From Paracoccaceae bacterium (GTDB lineage: Bacteria > Pseudomonadota > Alphaproteobacteria > Rhodobacterales > Rhodobacteraceae), in contig JANSYL010000003.1 in NCBI GenBank assembly GCA_024742455.1, positions 210,440 to 274,439 on the forward strand: a stretch of DNA of 64,000 bases, in the 5' to 3' direction. A program made the position numbers and the translations under genes. Of the stretch, positions 57,784-64,000 are shown in pieces. Every line of letters begins with the position of its first letter. Position 1 is the stretch's first letter. The notes beneath the pieces are model-generated. The model was given only the letters and a program-made list of their open reading frames with translations. It did no database searches and had not been told where the DNA came from.

Positions 57784-58395
57784 ATGACGGATATGGTCGT
57801 CAAACCCGGGGCCAAGATCGGCCCCAACGCGATCCTGCAGCTGGTCCCGGTGCTCGAGGATGCGGCAGGCCGGGATTTCACCAGCCATGTGCTGGCGATA
57901 GCGGGCGTGTTCGAATTGCCCGACCCGGCGGCGGGGCTGATGGACGAGGCCCCTGCGGCGCGGCTGCACCAGGCGCTCAGGACGGAAATGCCCGACATGG
58001 CGCCGATGCTGGCGCGCGAGGCGGGCTGGCGGACGGCCGATTACATCCTTGAACACCGCATCCCGCGTTTCGCGCAGGTCATGCTGAAACTGCTGCCCGC
58101 GCGCCTGTCGGCCCCGATGCTGGCCCGCGCGGTGGAAAAGCACGCCTGGACCTTTTGCGGATCGGGCGGATTTTCCCTGGTGCAGAGCTGGCCGCCGGTC
58201 TTCGAGATCGAGGACAACCCCGTGGTGCGGGGAGAGAAATCGGAATTGCCCCTGTGCCACTGGCACGCGGCGGTGTTCGAACGGCTGTTTTCGGAACTGT
58301 GCGGCCATTCCTGGCGCTGCGAGGAACTGGTCTGCTGCGCGCAGGGCGCGCGGGCATGCCATTTCCGGATGACGCGGGTGGCGCTGGCGGAATAG
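57784..58395 (+). CDS. bchJ: bacteriochlorophyll biosynthesis protein BchJ (V4R domain)
   Basis: 203 aa. Small protein first named 4-vinyl reductase; now thought to carry or protect porphyrin intermediates. The C-terminal half is a V4R domain with conserved cysteines (ELCGHSWRCEELVCC, then GARACHFRM). N-terminal PGAKIGPNAILQLVPVLE is typical. Co-transcribed with bchE. No further photosynthesis gene follows: the next leftward gene is nlpD. Confidence 0.92.
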   Translation: MTDMVVKPGAKIGPNAILQLVPVLEDAAGRDFTSHVLAIAGVFELPDPAAGLMDEAPAARLHQALRTEMPDMAPMLAREAGWRTADYILEHRIPRFAQVMLKLLPARLSAPMLARAVEKHAWTFCGSGGFSLVQSWPPVFEIEDNPVVRGEKSELPLCHWHAAVFERLFSELCGHSWRCEELVCCAQGARACHFRMTRVALAE

Positions 58396-58427
58396 CGGCA
58401 GGCGCGGAGCCAAGGTTGAAGCCCGCC

Positions 58428-58567
58428 GCGCATCGTCGGGCCGCCCCTACGCCACGATGATTTGGCGGGGCCAGGTGCGCCGATCATTCTGAAGATGGGT
58501 TTGGCTGCCCTAAAGCGCATCTGAACGACCGCAGGATCGCCGAGCCGCGGCCCGACGATGCGCTTTA
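58428..58567. repeat. dispersed palindromic element, copy C
   Basis: Perfect 17-bp inverted arms GCGCATCGTCGGGCCGC (58428-58444) and its complement (58547-58563) enclose 102 bp. A competing 11-bp pair, TAAAGCGCATC (58511-58521) with GATGCGCTTTA (58557-58567), would use the same right arm. The left part and core (GATTTGG...GGTGCGCCG.TCAT) resemble copy A at 9494-9570. It lies between the ends of bchJ and nlpD. Confidence 0.75.
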
Positions 58568-58576
58568 ATCCCGCCC

Positions 58577-59683
58577 CTAGGGCAGCACCTCGGCCGGATC
58601 GACCGCTGCCATCCCCCGCCGCACCTCGAAATGCAGAAACGATGGATCGCCCGCGCCGACCTCGGCCACGGTCTGACCGGCGCTGACGCTGTCGCCCCGG
58701 TTCACGCGGATGTTCTGGATATTGGCATAGACGGTCAAAAGCCCGCCATCATGGCGCAACACGAGGATCGGGATCTGGTCGGTGTTCTGGGTGATCGCGG
58801 CGACCTGGCCCGAGGCCGCGGCCCGCACCGGCGTGCCCGGGGGCGCGGCATAGTCGATGCCTTCATTGCCGCGTCCGAAGGGGCGCAGCACCGGGCCGTC
58901 GACGGGCTGGACGAAGCCCGCACCCGAGGCAGCAGGCGCTGCCGGCGCGACCGGCGCGGGGGTGGAGGCGTCGGGCACCCGGGCCGTCTCGATCGGTTCG
59001 GGCAGGGGCGTGGCGGCCGAGGGCGGTAGGGGCGCCTGGCTCTGTCCCGGTTCAATGGGGGCCGCGATGATGTCGGCCCGTCCGTCATCGATGATGATCG
59101 GGATGATCAGGTACTGCCCTTCGCGCACGGCCAGATCGGGGCCAAGCCCGTTCCATTCGGCCAGCGCCCGCACAGACACGCCGTAAAGCCGTGCCACGGA
59201 ATAGGCGGTTTCGCCCCGTCCGACCTGGTGGCGCACCGGTTCCTGGCCGGGCTGAACCGTCACGCCGGTGCCCGCGCCCGCCGTCGCCGCCTCGGCCTCG
59301 TCGATGGCGCCACGCGCGATGGCGGCGATATCGGTGCCGCCGGGATTGATCCGGCGGGGCAGGGCGAGGATTTCATCGGCGCGCAACACATCGGTGCTGC
59401 GGCGCCCGTTGAAGCGCGCCAGTTCCTCGGCCCCCATGCCGATGCGCCCGGCCACATCGGCCACGGTATCGCCGCGCCGGGCAACGACGACCTGATAGCT
59501 TTCATAGGTGATCAGGCCGTTGGCATCGGGTTCAGGCCGCGGGGCGGTTTCGCCCATGGGGCGCGAATTGATCCCATCGGGGCGCAGGTCGAAATCGAGA
59601 TCGCCCAATCCGTCGACACAGCCGGAGGTGGCGAGAAGGCCGAGGCAAAGGGCAATCGTGAACGGTCGCGGCAGTCGGGGCAT
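58577..59683 (-). CDS. nlpD: NlpD-like LysM/M23 protein (amidase activator)
   Basis: 368 aa lipoprotein-like protein. A hydrophobic signal ends in TSGC (Cys22). Two LysM domains at about residues 65-110 and 152-198 (YESYQVVVARRGDTVADVAG; RHQVGRGETAYSVARLYGV) bind peptidoglycan. The C-terminal LytM/M23 domain (about 270-365) has lost zinc ligands: NEGIDYA instead of HxGIDxA and FLHFEVR instead of HxHFE. This fits an NlpD/EnvC-type activator of amidases rather than an enzyme. Classic partner order surE-pcm-nlpD. Confidence 0.9.
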   Translation of the reverse strand: MPRLPRPFTIALCLGLLATSGCVDGLGDLDFDLRPDGINSRPMGETAPRPEPDANGLITYESYQVVVARRGDTVADVAGRIGMGAEELARFNGRRSTDVLRADEILALPRRINPGGTDIAAIARGAIDEAEAATAGAGTGVTVQPGQEPVRHQVGRGETAYSVARLYGVSVRALAEWNGLGPDLAVREGQYLIIPIIIDDGRADIIAAPIEPGQSQAPLPPSAATPLPEPIETARVPDASTPAPVAPAAPAASGAGFVQPVDGPVLRPFGRGNEGIDYAAPPGTPVRAAASGQVAAITQNTDQIPILVLRHDGGLLTVYANIQNIRVNRGDSVSAGQTVAEVGAGDPSFLHFEVRRGMAAVDPAEVLP

Positions 59684-59793
59684 CGGGATCTGGCTTTCTG
59701 GTCCGGTCGGGCGGGCGGGGTGCGTGTTGCGGCGCACTATACGAATTTGGGCGGGTTGGGCCAGTCCTGCAAGGCCGAGGGGGGCGGGGGCGG

Positions 59794-60435
59794 TCAGTCG
59801 CGGGCCAGTCCTTCGACGAGCGGCACGAAGCGGACCGGCAGAAGTTCCTCGTATTCCAGCCCCACGGGGGTGCGGGTGACCTTGATCAGGTGCTGGACGG
59901 CATCCGACTGGCCCACCGGCAGCACCATCACCCCCCCGGGCTTGAGCTGTGCCAGCAGGGGGCCCGGCGGATCCTCGGCCGCCGCCGTCACCAGGATGCG
60001 GTCGAAGGGGGCCTGGTCGGGCAAGCCGAAACAGCCATCCGCGCAGATCGCGGTGACATTATGCAGGCCCATCGCGGTGAACCGGTCCTCGGCCTCGCGC
60101 ACGAGGTCGCGGTGGCGGTCGATCGTGTAGACCCGGCGCGCCAGATGGCTGAGCACGGCGGCCTGGTAGCCCGATCCGGTGCCGATCTCGAGCACGGTGT
60201 CACGCGGTTCGACCTTGAGCGCCTGCGTCATCAGCCCCACGACCGAAGGCTGGCTGATGGTCTGACCGCAGGCGATGGGCAGCGGCATGTCCTCATAGGC
60301 GCGGGGTTCGAAATGGCCGCGCACGAAGGCGCCCCGGTCGACCTTTTCCATGGCACCGAGCACGCGCGTATCCGTCACGCCGCGCTGGCGGAGCTGGAAC
60401 AGGAACTGCATCTGCCGGGTGGCGGCGTCGGTCAT
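59794..60435 (-). CDS. pcm: protein-L-isoaspartate O-methyltransferase
   Basis: 213 aa. Repairs isoaspartyl damage in proteins using SAM. Family blocks: [23 protein letters not shown] motif [15 protein letters not shown], and GGVMVLPVG. The ATG at 60435 gives the usual length. It begins four bases after the surE stop codon, so they are coupled. Confidence 0.95.
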   Translation of the reverse strand: MTDAATRQMQFLFQLRQRGVTDTRVLGAMEKVDRGAFVRGHFEPRAYEDMPLPIACGQTISQPSVVGLMTQALKVEPRDTVLEIGTGSGYQAAVLSHLARRVYTIDRHRDLVREAEDRFTAMGLHNVTAICADGCFGLPDQAPFDRILVTAAAEDPPGPLLAQLKPGGVMVLPVGQSDAVQHLIKVTRTPVGLEYEELLPVRFVPLVEGLARD

Positions 60436-60439
60436 CGGC

Positions 60440-61225
60440 TCATTCCAAGGCGGCGCGCACCCGGTCGATGGCGTCATGCGCGGTAAGGTCGGCACGCATC
60501 GGCGTGACCGAGATATAGCCCGCGAGATTGGCAGCGGCATCGCTGCCGGGTTCGGTCGGCACATCCTGCCGCCCGCCGGTCACCCAGAGGAAGCGCCGGC
60601 CATTGGGGGCGATATCGGGTTTCACGCTGAAGCGCGTGTCGCGGCGATACCCCTGCGGGGCGACGCGGATGCCTTTGACATGGGCGGCGGGGACGGGCGG
60701 GAAATTGACGTTGTAGAAGACGCGGTAATCGGTCCGGTCCCATTCGCCCTGATCGACGAGTTTCTTCACCAGCGCGGCGCCGTGAAGGCGCGCGGCCTCG
60801 AACGGGTCTTCGGTCTGGGCGTTGGCGGGGCCGTAATATTGCGACAGGGCAATGGCGGGCAGGCCCTGCAGGGCGGCCTCCATCGCGCCGCCGATGGTGC
60901 CGGAATAAAGCACGTTCTCGGCGGCGTTATTGCCGCGATTGACGCCCGACAGGACGAGATCGGGGGGATTGTCCCTGAGCACGTCATGCAGCCCGGCCAG
61001 CACGCAATCGGCGGGCGTGCCTTCGGCGGCGAAGCGGCGGGGGCCCAGTTCGGCGATCATCGTGGGATGGACGTAGGAAATGCAATGGGCGACGCCCGAT
61101 TGTTCGAAGGCGGGTGCGACGGTCCAGACCTCGCCCTGTGGACCGGCAAGGTCGGTCGCGATCTCGCCCAGAACGGCAAGGCCCGGCGCGTTGATGCCGT
61201 CGTCATTGGTGATGAGGATGCGCAT
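60440..61225 (-). CDS. surE: 5'/3'-nucleotidase SurE
   Basis: 261 aa. Metal-dependent nucleoside monophosphatase. The N-terminal [16 protein letters not shown] carries the paired metal aspartates; [20 protein letters not shown] follows, both diagnostic. First gene of the surE-pcm-nlpD unit. Confidence 0.96.
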   Translation of the reverse strand: MRILITNDDGINAPGLAVLGEIATDLAGPQGEVWTVAPAFEQSGVAHCISYVHPTMIAELGPRRFAAEGTPADCVLAGLHDVLRDNPPDLVLSGVNRGNNAAENVLYSGTIGGAMEAALQGLPAIALSQYYGPANAQTEDPFEAARLHGAALVKKLVDQGEWDRTDYRVFYNVNFPPVPAAHVKGIRVAPQGYRRDTRFSVKPDIAPNGRRFLWVTGGRQDVPTEPGSDAAANLAGYISVTPMRADLTAHDAIDRVRAALE

Positions 61226-61315
61226 GGCGGGCCTTTGGTCGGGATCGGGTTCCTTCGGCTCTAGCCGCTGGCGCGCGGCGCGTCCAGCGGGGCGCGGCGC
61301 GGGCAGGGCATCGAG

Positions 61316-61389
61316 CCCCGCCCGCCCCGCCCGCCCCGCCCGCCGCCTTCGGGCGGCGCCGAAGGGCCGTATTTGGGGAAAGATGAAGG
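61316..61389. repeat. 9-bp tandem repeat, UUCG hairpin and recurrent motif
   Basis: Three perfect units of CCCCGCCCG (61316-61342) run into GCCGCC-TTCG-GGCGGC (61342-61357), a stem capped by the very stable C(UUCG)G loop. It is followed by TATTTGGGGAAAGATGAAG (61370-61388), a sequence I recall as frequent in Rhodobacterales spacers but cannot verify here. On the minus strand the hairpin could terminate the TspO-like gene. Confidence 0.6.
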
Positions 61390-61391
61390 GG

Positions 61392-62144
61392 TCAGGTGCG
61401 GCGCTGCCAGAGGGTATACGCGATGTATCCCATGGTGAGGGCGGCAGCGGCGGCGGCGGCGGCGAAGAGGGGGGCGGTGGCGAGGTTGGCCACGGTAACC
61501 CCGATCAGCGCCCAGGCGACGCTGAGGGGATAGGTGAGGGCGGCGGTGCGCCCCGCGACGGCGATGGCGAGGGCGGTGGCCAGCGCAAGGCCCGCCCAGC
61601 TGGCCGTCATCGGCGGCAACAGCCCCGCGCCCATCACGATGGTGGCAAGGGCCACGGTTGCAGCGGCGGTCAGCCAGCCCGCGTAAAGCCCGAGCGGCAG
61701 CGCGAGCCAGGGCGCGTCGCGGTCGGGCGCGCGCAGGAGCGCAAGGGCGGCCCCGGCCAGCATGACCCAGATCAGCAGCGTGGCCGCGCCCGGCATACGC
61801 AGGGCCACGGCGATCCAGGACGCGCCGATGGCCAGCGAGACGAAGAGCGGCCAGCGCGTCGCGTCCCACGCCTTGTCGATGTCGCGCTTGACGAGGCCGT
61901 ACCCGGCGGAGGCCAGCAGCCAGAGATAGATCAGACCCCAGATCGAGAAAGCATAGCCCGCCGGCTGAACCGGGGGCTGGTCGATGGGGACGGCCAGTTG
62001 ATCGGGGTCGAAGCCGGTGAAGGGCTCGGCCAGGAACGGGCTGGTGACGAAGGCGATGGCGGCGACCAGCACCAGCACGGCCTTGAGCCGGGCGGTGTCG
62101 TTGGGGTCGTCGGGGCGTTCGAGATCGGGGTCGATATCAGGCAA
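61392..62144 (-). CDS. TspO/MBR-like integral membrane protein
   Basis: 250 aa with seven or eight hydrophobic helices. The block [20 protein letters not shown] resembles the TspO-type xFxxxWxxLY motif; the protein is longer than TspO (about 160 aa), as in a TspO-related family of unknown function. It overlaps the serS stop by eight bp and so is translationally coupled to it, which explains why such genes are sometimes mislabelled seryl-tRNA synthetase. Confidence 0.78.
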   Translation of the reverse strand: MPDIDPDLERPDDPNDTARLKAVLVLVAAIAFVTSPFLAEPFTGFDPDQLAVPIDQPPVQPAGYAFSIWGLIYLWLLASAGYGLVKRDIDKAWDATRWPLFVSLAIGASWIAVALRMPGAATLLIWVMLAGAALALLRAPDRDAPWLALPLGLYAGWLTAAATVALATIVMGAGLLPPMTASWAGLALATALAIAVAGRTAALTYPLSVAWALIGVTVANLATAPLFAAAAAAAALTMGYIAYTLWQRRT

Positions 62145-63429
62145 GGGCGCCCTCCGGGGTCAGGGTGGTCTTGCCGCCAAGCCAGGGGGCGAGGACGGCG
62201 GGCAGGGTGACGGAGCCATCGGCATTCTGGCCGTTTTCCAGCACCGCGATCAGGCAGCGCCCGACGGCGAGGCCGGAGCCGTTCAGAGTATGGACATAGT
62301 CGGGCTTGCCGCCGCCAGTGGGCCGGAAGCGCGCGTTCATCCGCCGGGCCTGGAAATCGCCGCAGGTCGAGACCGAGCTGATCTCGCGATAAGTGTTCTG
62401 GCCGGGCAGCCAGGCCTCGATATCATAGGTGCGGCGCGCGCCGAACCCCATGTCGCCGGTGCAGAGGACGACGGTTCTGTACGGGATTTCAAGGCGTTCG
62501 AGGATGCCTTCCGCGCAGCGCAGCATGCGTTTCTGTTCCTCGTCCGAAGTGTCGGGATGGGTGATCGACACCATCTCGACCTTCTCGAACTGGTGCTGGC
62601 GCAGCATCCCCGCCGTGTCGCGGCCTGCCGATCCGGCCTCGGAGCGGAAGCAGAGCGAATGGGCGGTCAGGCGGCGGGGCAGCGTCGCCTCCTCCACGAT
62701 CTCGCCTGCGACGATATTGGTGAGCGACACCTCGGAGGTGGGGATCAGCCACCAGCCGTTCGTGGTCTGGTAGCTGTCTTCGCCGAATTTCGGCAGCTGC
62801 CCGGTGCCGAACATCGTGTCGTCGCGGACGAGGACAGGGGAATTGACCTCGGTCAGGCCGTTCTCAAGTGTATGAATATCCAGCATGAATTGCGCCAGCG
62901 CGCGGTGGATACGGGCGATGGCGCCGGTCAGCAGGACGAAGCGGGCGCCGGAGAGTTTTGCCGCCGTTTCGAAATCCATGCCGGGTCTGACGCCCGCGAT
63001 GTCGTAGTGTTCGACGGGGGTGAAGTCGAAGGTGCGCGGGGTGCCCCAGCGATTGATCTCGACATTGCCGGCCTCGTCTTCGCCGTCCGGCACGTCATCC
63101 GCAGGCAGGTTCGGGAGGGCGGCGAGGGCGGCCTGAAGGGCGGCGTCCTTCGCCTTTGCCTCCTCCTCCAGCCGGGCGATTTCGTCTTTCTTTTCAGCGA
63201 CTAGCGCGCGGAGGCGGTCGAATTCGGCCTCGTCCCCCTTGGCCTTGGCCGCGCCCACCTGTTTGGAGGCGGCGTTGCGGTCGGCCAGCGCCGCCTCGGC
63301 CGCCGTGATGCAGGCGCGGCGGTCTTCGTCCAGCGCCAGAAGGGCGGGCGATTGCGGGGGCAGGCCGCGCCGGGCGAGGGCGGCGTCGAAGGCGTCGGGG
63401 TTGTCGCGGATCGCGCGGATGTCATGCAT
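62137..63429 (-). CDS. serS: seryl-tRNA synthetase
   Basis: 430 aa class II synthetase. The N-terminal [21 protein letters not shown] and a long antiparallel coiled coil (residues about 30-100) bind the tRNA-Ser long arm. Motif 2 [26 protein letters not shown] and motif 3 [18 protein letters not shown] are intact. A copy of the triple 11-bp repeat lies 81 bp upstream of the start. Confidence 0.97.
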   Translation of the reverse strand: MHDIRAIRDNPDAFDAALARRGLPPQSPALLALDEDRRACITAAEAALADRNAASKQVGAAKAKGDEAEFDRLRALVAEKKDEIARLEEEAKAKDAALQAALAALPNLPADDVPDGEDEAGNVEINRWGTPRTFDFTPVEHYDIAGVRPGMDFETAAKLSGARFVLLTGAIARIHRALAQFMLDIHTLENGLTEVNSPVLVRDDTMFGTGQLPKFGEDSYQTTNGWWLIPTSEVSLTNIVAGEIVEEATLPRRLTAHSLCFRSEAGSAGRDTAGMLRQHQFEKVEMVSITHPDTSDEEQKRMLRCAEGILERLEIPYRTVVLCTGDMGFGARRTYDIEAWLPGQNTYREISSVSTCGDFQARRMNARFRPTGGGKPDYVHTLNGSGLAVGRCLIAVLENGQNADGSVTLPAVLAPWLGGKTTLTPEGALA

Positions 63430-63509
63430 GGGTCAGGCCCCCGGGGTCGTCGTCGCGCGGGGTATGCCAGAGGGGCGCGGGCGGGGGAAGGCCCTGCGGT
63501 TGGGGGAGT

Positions 63510-63550
63510 CACAGGGCGTGCACGGGGCGAGCACAGCGCGTGCATACGCG
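63510..63550 (+). repeat. triple 11-bp repeat, copy 3
   Basis: CACAGGGCGTG, CACGGGGCGAG, CACAGCGCGTG, then CATACGCG, again preceded by GT. The most diverged of the three copies but with identical unit length and tail position. It lies between serS and the gene at 63603, upstream of serS. Confidence 0.8.
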
Positions 63551-63602
63551 ATGGGGGTGAGGGTGAGGGTGGTTTGGCGGTGTTCTATTCGGGGTTTGAG
63601 GG

Positions 63603-63899
63603 TCAGTCGGCGTCGGGACCGGCGCGCCAGTCGGGGGCGATGACGACGTCGGGATGGGCCTTGGCGGCCCAGGCGCGCCAGGCGTTGGCGAAGGGGGAGG
63701 TTGGGTTGAAGCTGGAAAAGCGCCGGTCATGAGTTGCGTCATCCCAAAAGATTGGGCGGTTTGGATCGTCTGGCAGCACGGTGCCATCTGCGAAGACTTC
63801 ATGCCAGAACGGCTGCAGTCGTATCATTGTTAATTCGTCTAAAGACCTGACGGATGCACCTGGGAGTGTCTGATCCTCTGTGTATCTGAGCGGGCCCAT
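63603..63899 (-). CDS. small hypothetical protein
   Basis: 98 aa from the ATG at 63899; an internal ATG at 63827 would give 74 aa, and the frame is also open further upstream. Soluble, Trp/Pro-rich (RLQPFWHEVFADGTVLP, later FANAWRAWAAKAHPDVVIAP). No domain recognised. The segment ahead of 63827 is less GC-rich and could instead be promoter. Confidence 0.55.
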   Translation of the reverse strand: MGPLRYTEDQTLPGASVRSLDELTMIRLQPFWHEVFADGTVLPDDPNRPIFWDDATHDRRFSSFNPTSPFANAWRAWAAKAHPDVVIAPDWRAGPDAD

Positions 63900-63916
63900 G
63901 CGGTTTTCAGATACGT

Positions 63917-64000
63917 TCAGGCGTCGAAGCGCCCGGCGAATATTATGGCCAGCTGATTGCGGGCGGCAACCCATTCCCGGACGGCGCGGCCGCCCTTTTC
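63917..64000 (-). CDS. 3' end of a gene running off the window
   Basis: The last 27 codons of a leftward reading frame, with strong G/C preference at third positions, ending ...WVAARNQLAIIFAGRFDA and a TGA at 63919-63917. The start lies beyond base 64000. Too short to assign to a family. Confidence 0.55.
   Translation of the reverse strand, partial: EKGGRAVREWVAARNQLAIIFAGRFDA

Overview
The window is a 64 kb piece of a GC-rich alphaproteobacterial chromosome, almost certainly from the Rhodobacterales (Roseobacter/Rhodobacter group). This rests on gene order (ppk-ppx behind hdaA, surE-pcm-nlpD behind serS, propionyl-CoA carboxylase genes near methylmalonyl-CoA mutase), on bacteriochlorophyll genes bchE-bchJ under FnrL- and PpsR-type sites, and on many small proteins typical of that order. 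I found no rRNA or tRNA gene, CRISPR array, insertion sequence or prophage. Apart from two small accessory spots it is core chromosome, densely packed on both strands.

Layout. 1-3.5 kb: the 3' part of a glutamate-type dehydrogenase, a membrane protein, a hydroxyisobutyrate-dehydrogenase-like enzyme and an alpha/beta hydrolase. 3.5-5.5 kb: mostly non-coding, with a strong terminator, inverted repeats, an 11-bp-unit repeat and two small genes with matching FNR-type promoters. 5.5-9.7 kb: a lower-GC HEPN-like gene, lepA, an alanine-rich mosaic protein and a dispersed palindromic element. 9.7-17.4 kb: a YHS protein, a divergent Lrp regulator/leucine dehydrogenase pair, a sirtuin, copper-handling proteins, rpmB, a predicted nuclease, an EEP-family hydrolase and a TerB-DnaJ protein. 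17.4-29.6 kb: folate salvage (formyl-THF cyclo-ligase), a metallophosphoesterase, several transporters (two DMT, two SLC13/RCK, LysE, Bcr/CflA), yebC and a HAD-like protein lacking its catalytic aspartates.

29.8-40 kb carries propionyl-CoA assimilation: pccB, pccA and methylmalonyl-CoA mutase, interspersed with small lipoproteins and a sulfotransferase-like gene. Together they turn propionyl-CoA, via methylmalonyl-CoA, into succinyl-CoA; the racemase is not in the window. 40-47.8 kb holds an AI-2E-type permease, hdaA (replication control), ppk and ppx (polyphosphate synthesis and breakdown), proS and a DUF2937 protein. 47.8-50.5 kb is a trypsin-like protease followed by a small toxin-antitoxin-like cluster (an orphan BrnA-like gene, then PIN toxin, RHH antitoxin and a small membrane protein in one overlapping operon). 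51-54.4 kb is carB. 54.4-58.4 kb is an SMR transporter, cfa and the bchE-bchJ operon. 58.6-63.4 kb is nlpD, pcm, surE, a TspO-like protein and serS, all leftward.

The most notable non-coding content is a set of dispersed repeats and regulatory sites: (i) three copies of a triple 11-bp repeat at 4.5, 49.1 and 63.5 kb; (ii) a three-member palindromic element family at 9.5, 50.6 and 58.4 kb; (iii) REP-like palindromes abutting or supplying the stop codons of pccB, carB and the HEPN-like gene; (iv) four FNR-like sites at promoter-like positions, one of them overlapping tandem PpsR boxes ahead of bchE. I see no complete new multigene system; the best accessory candidates are the three-gene PIN/RHH/membrane operon and the orphan HEPN-like gene.
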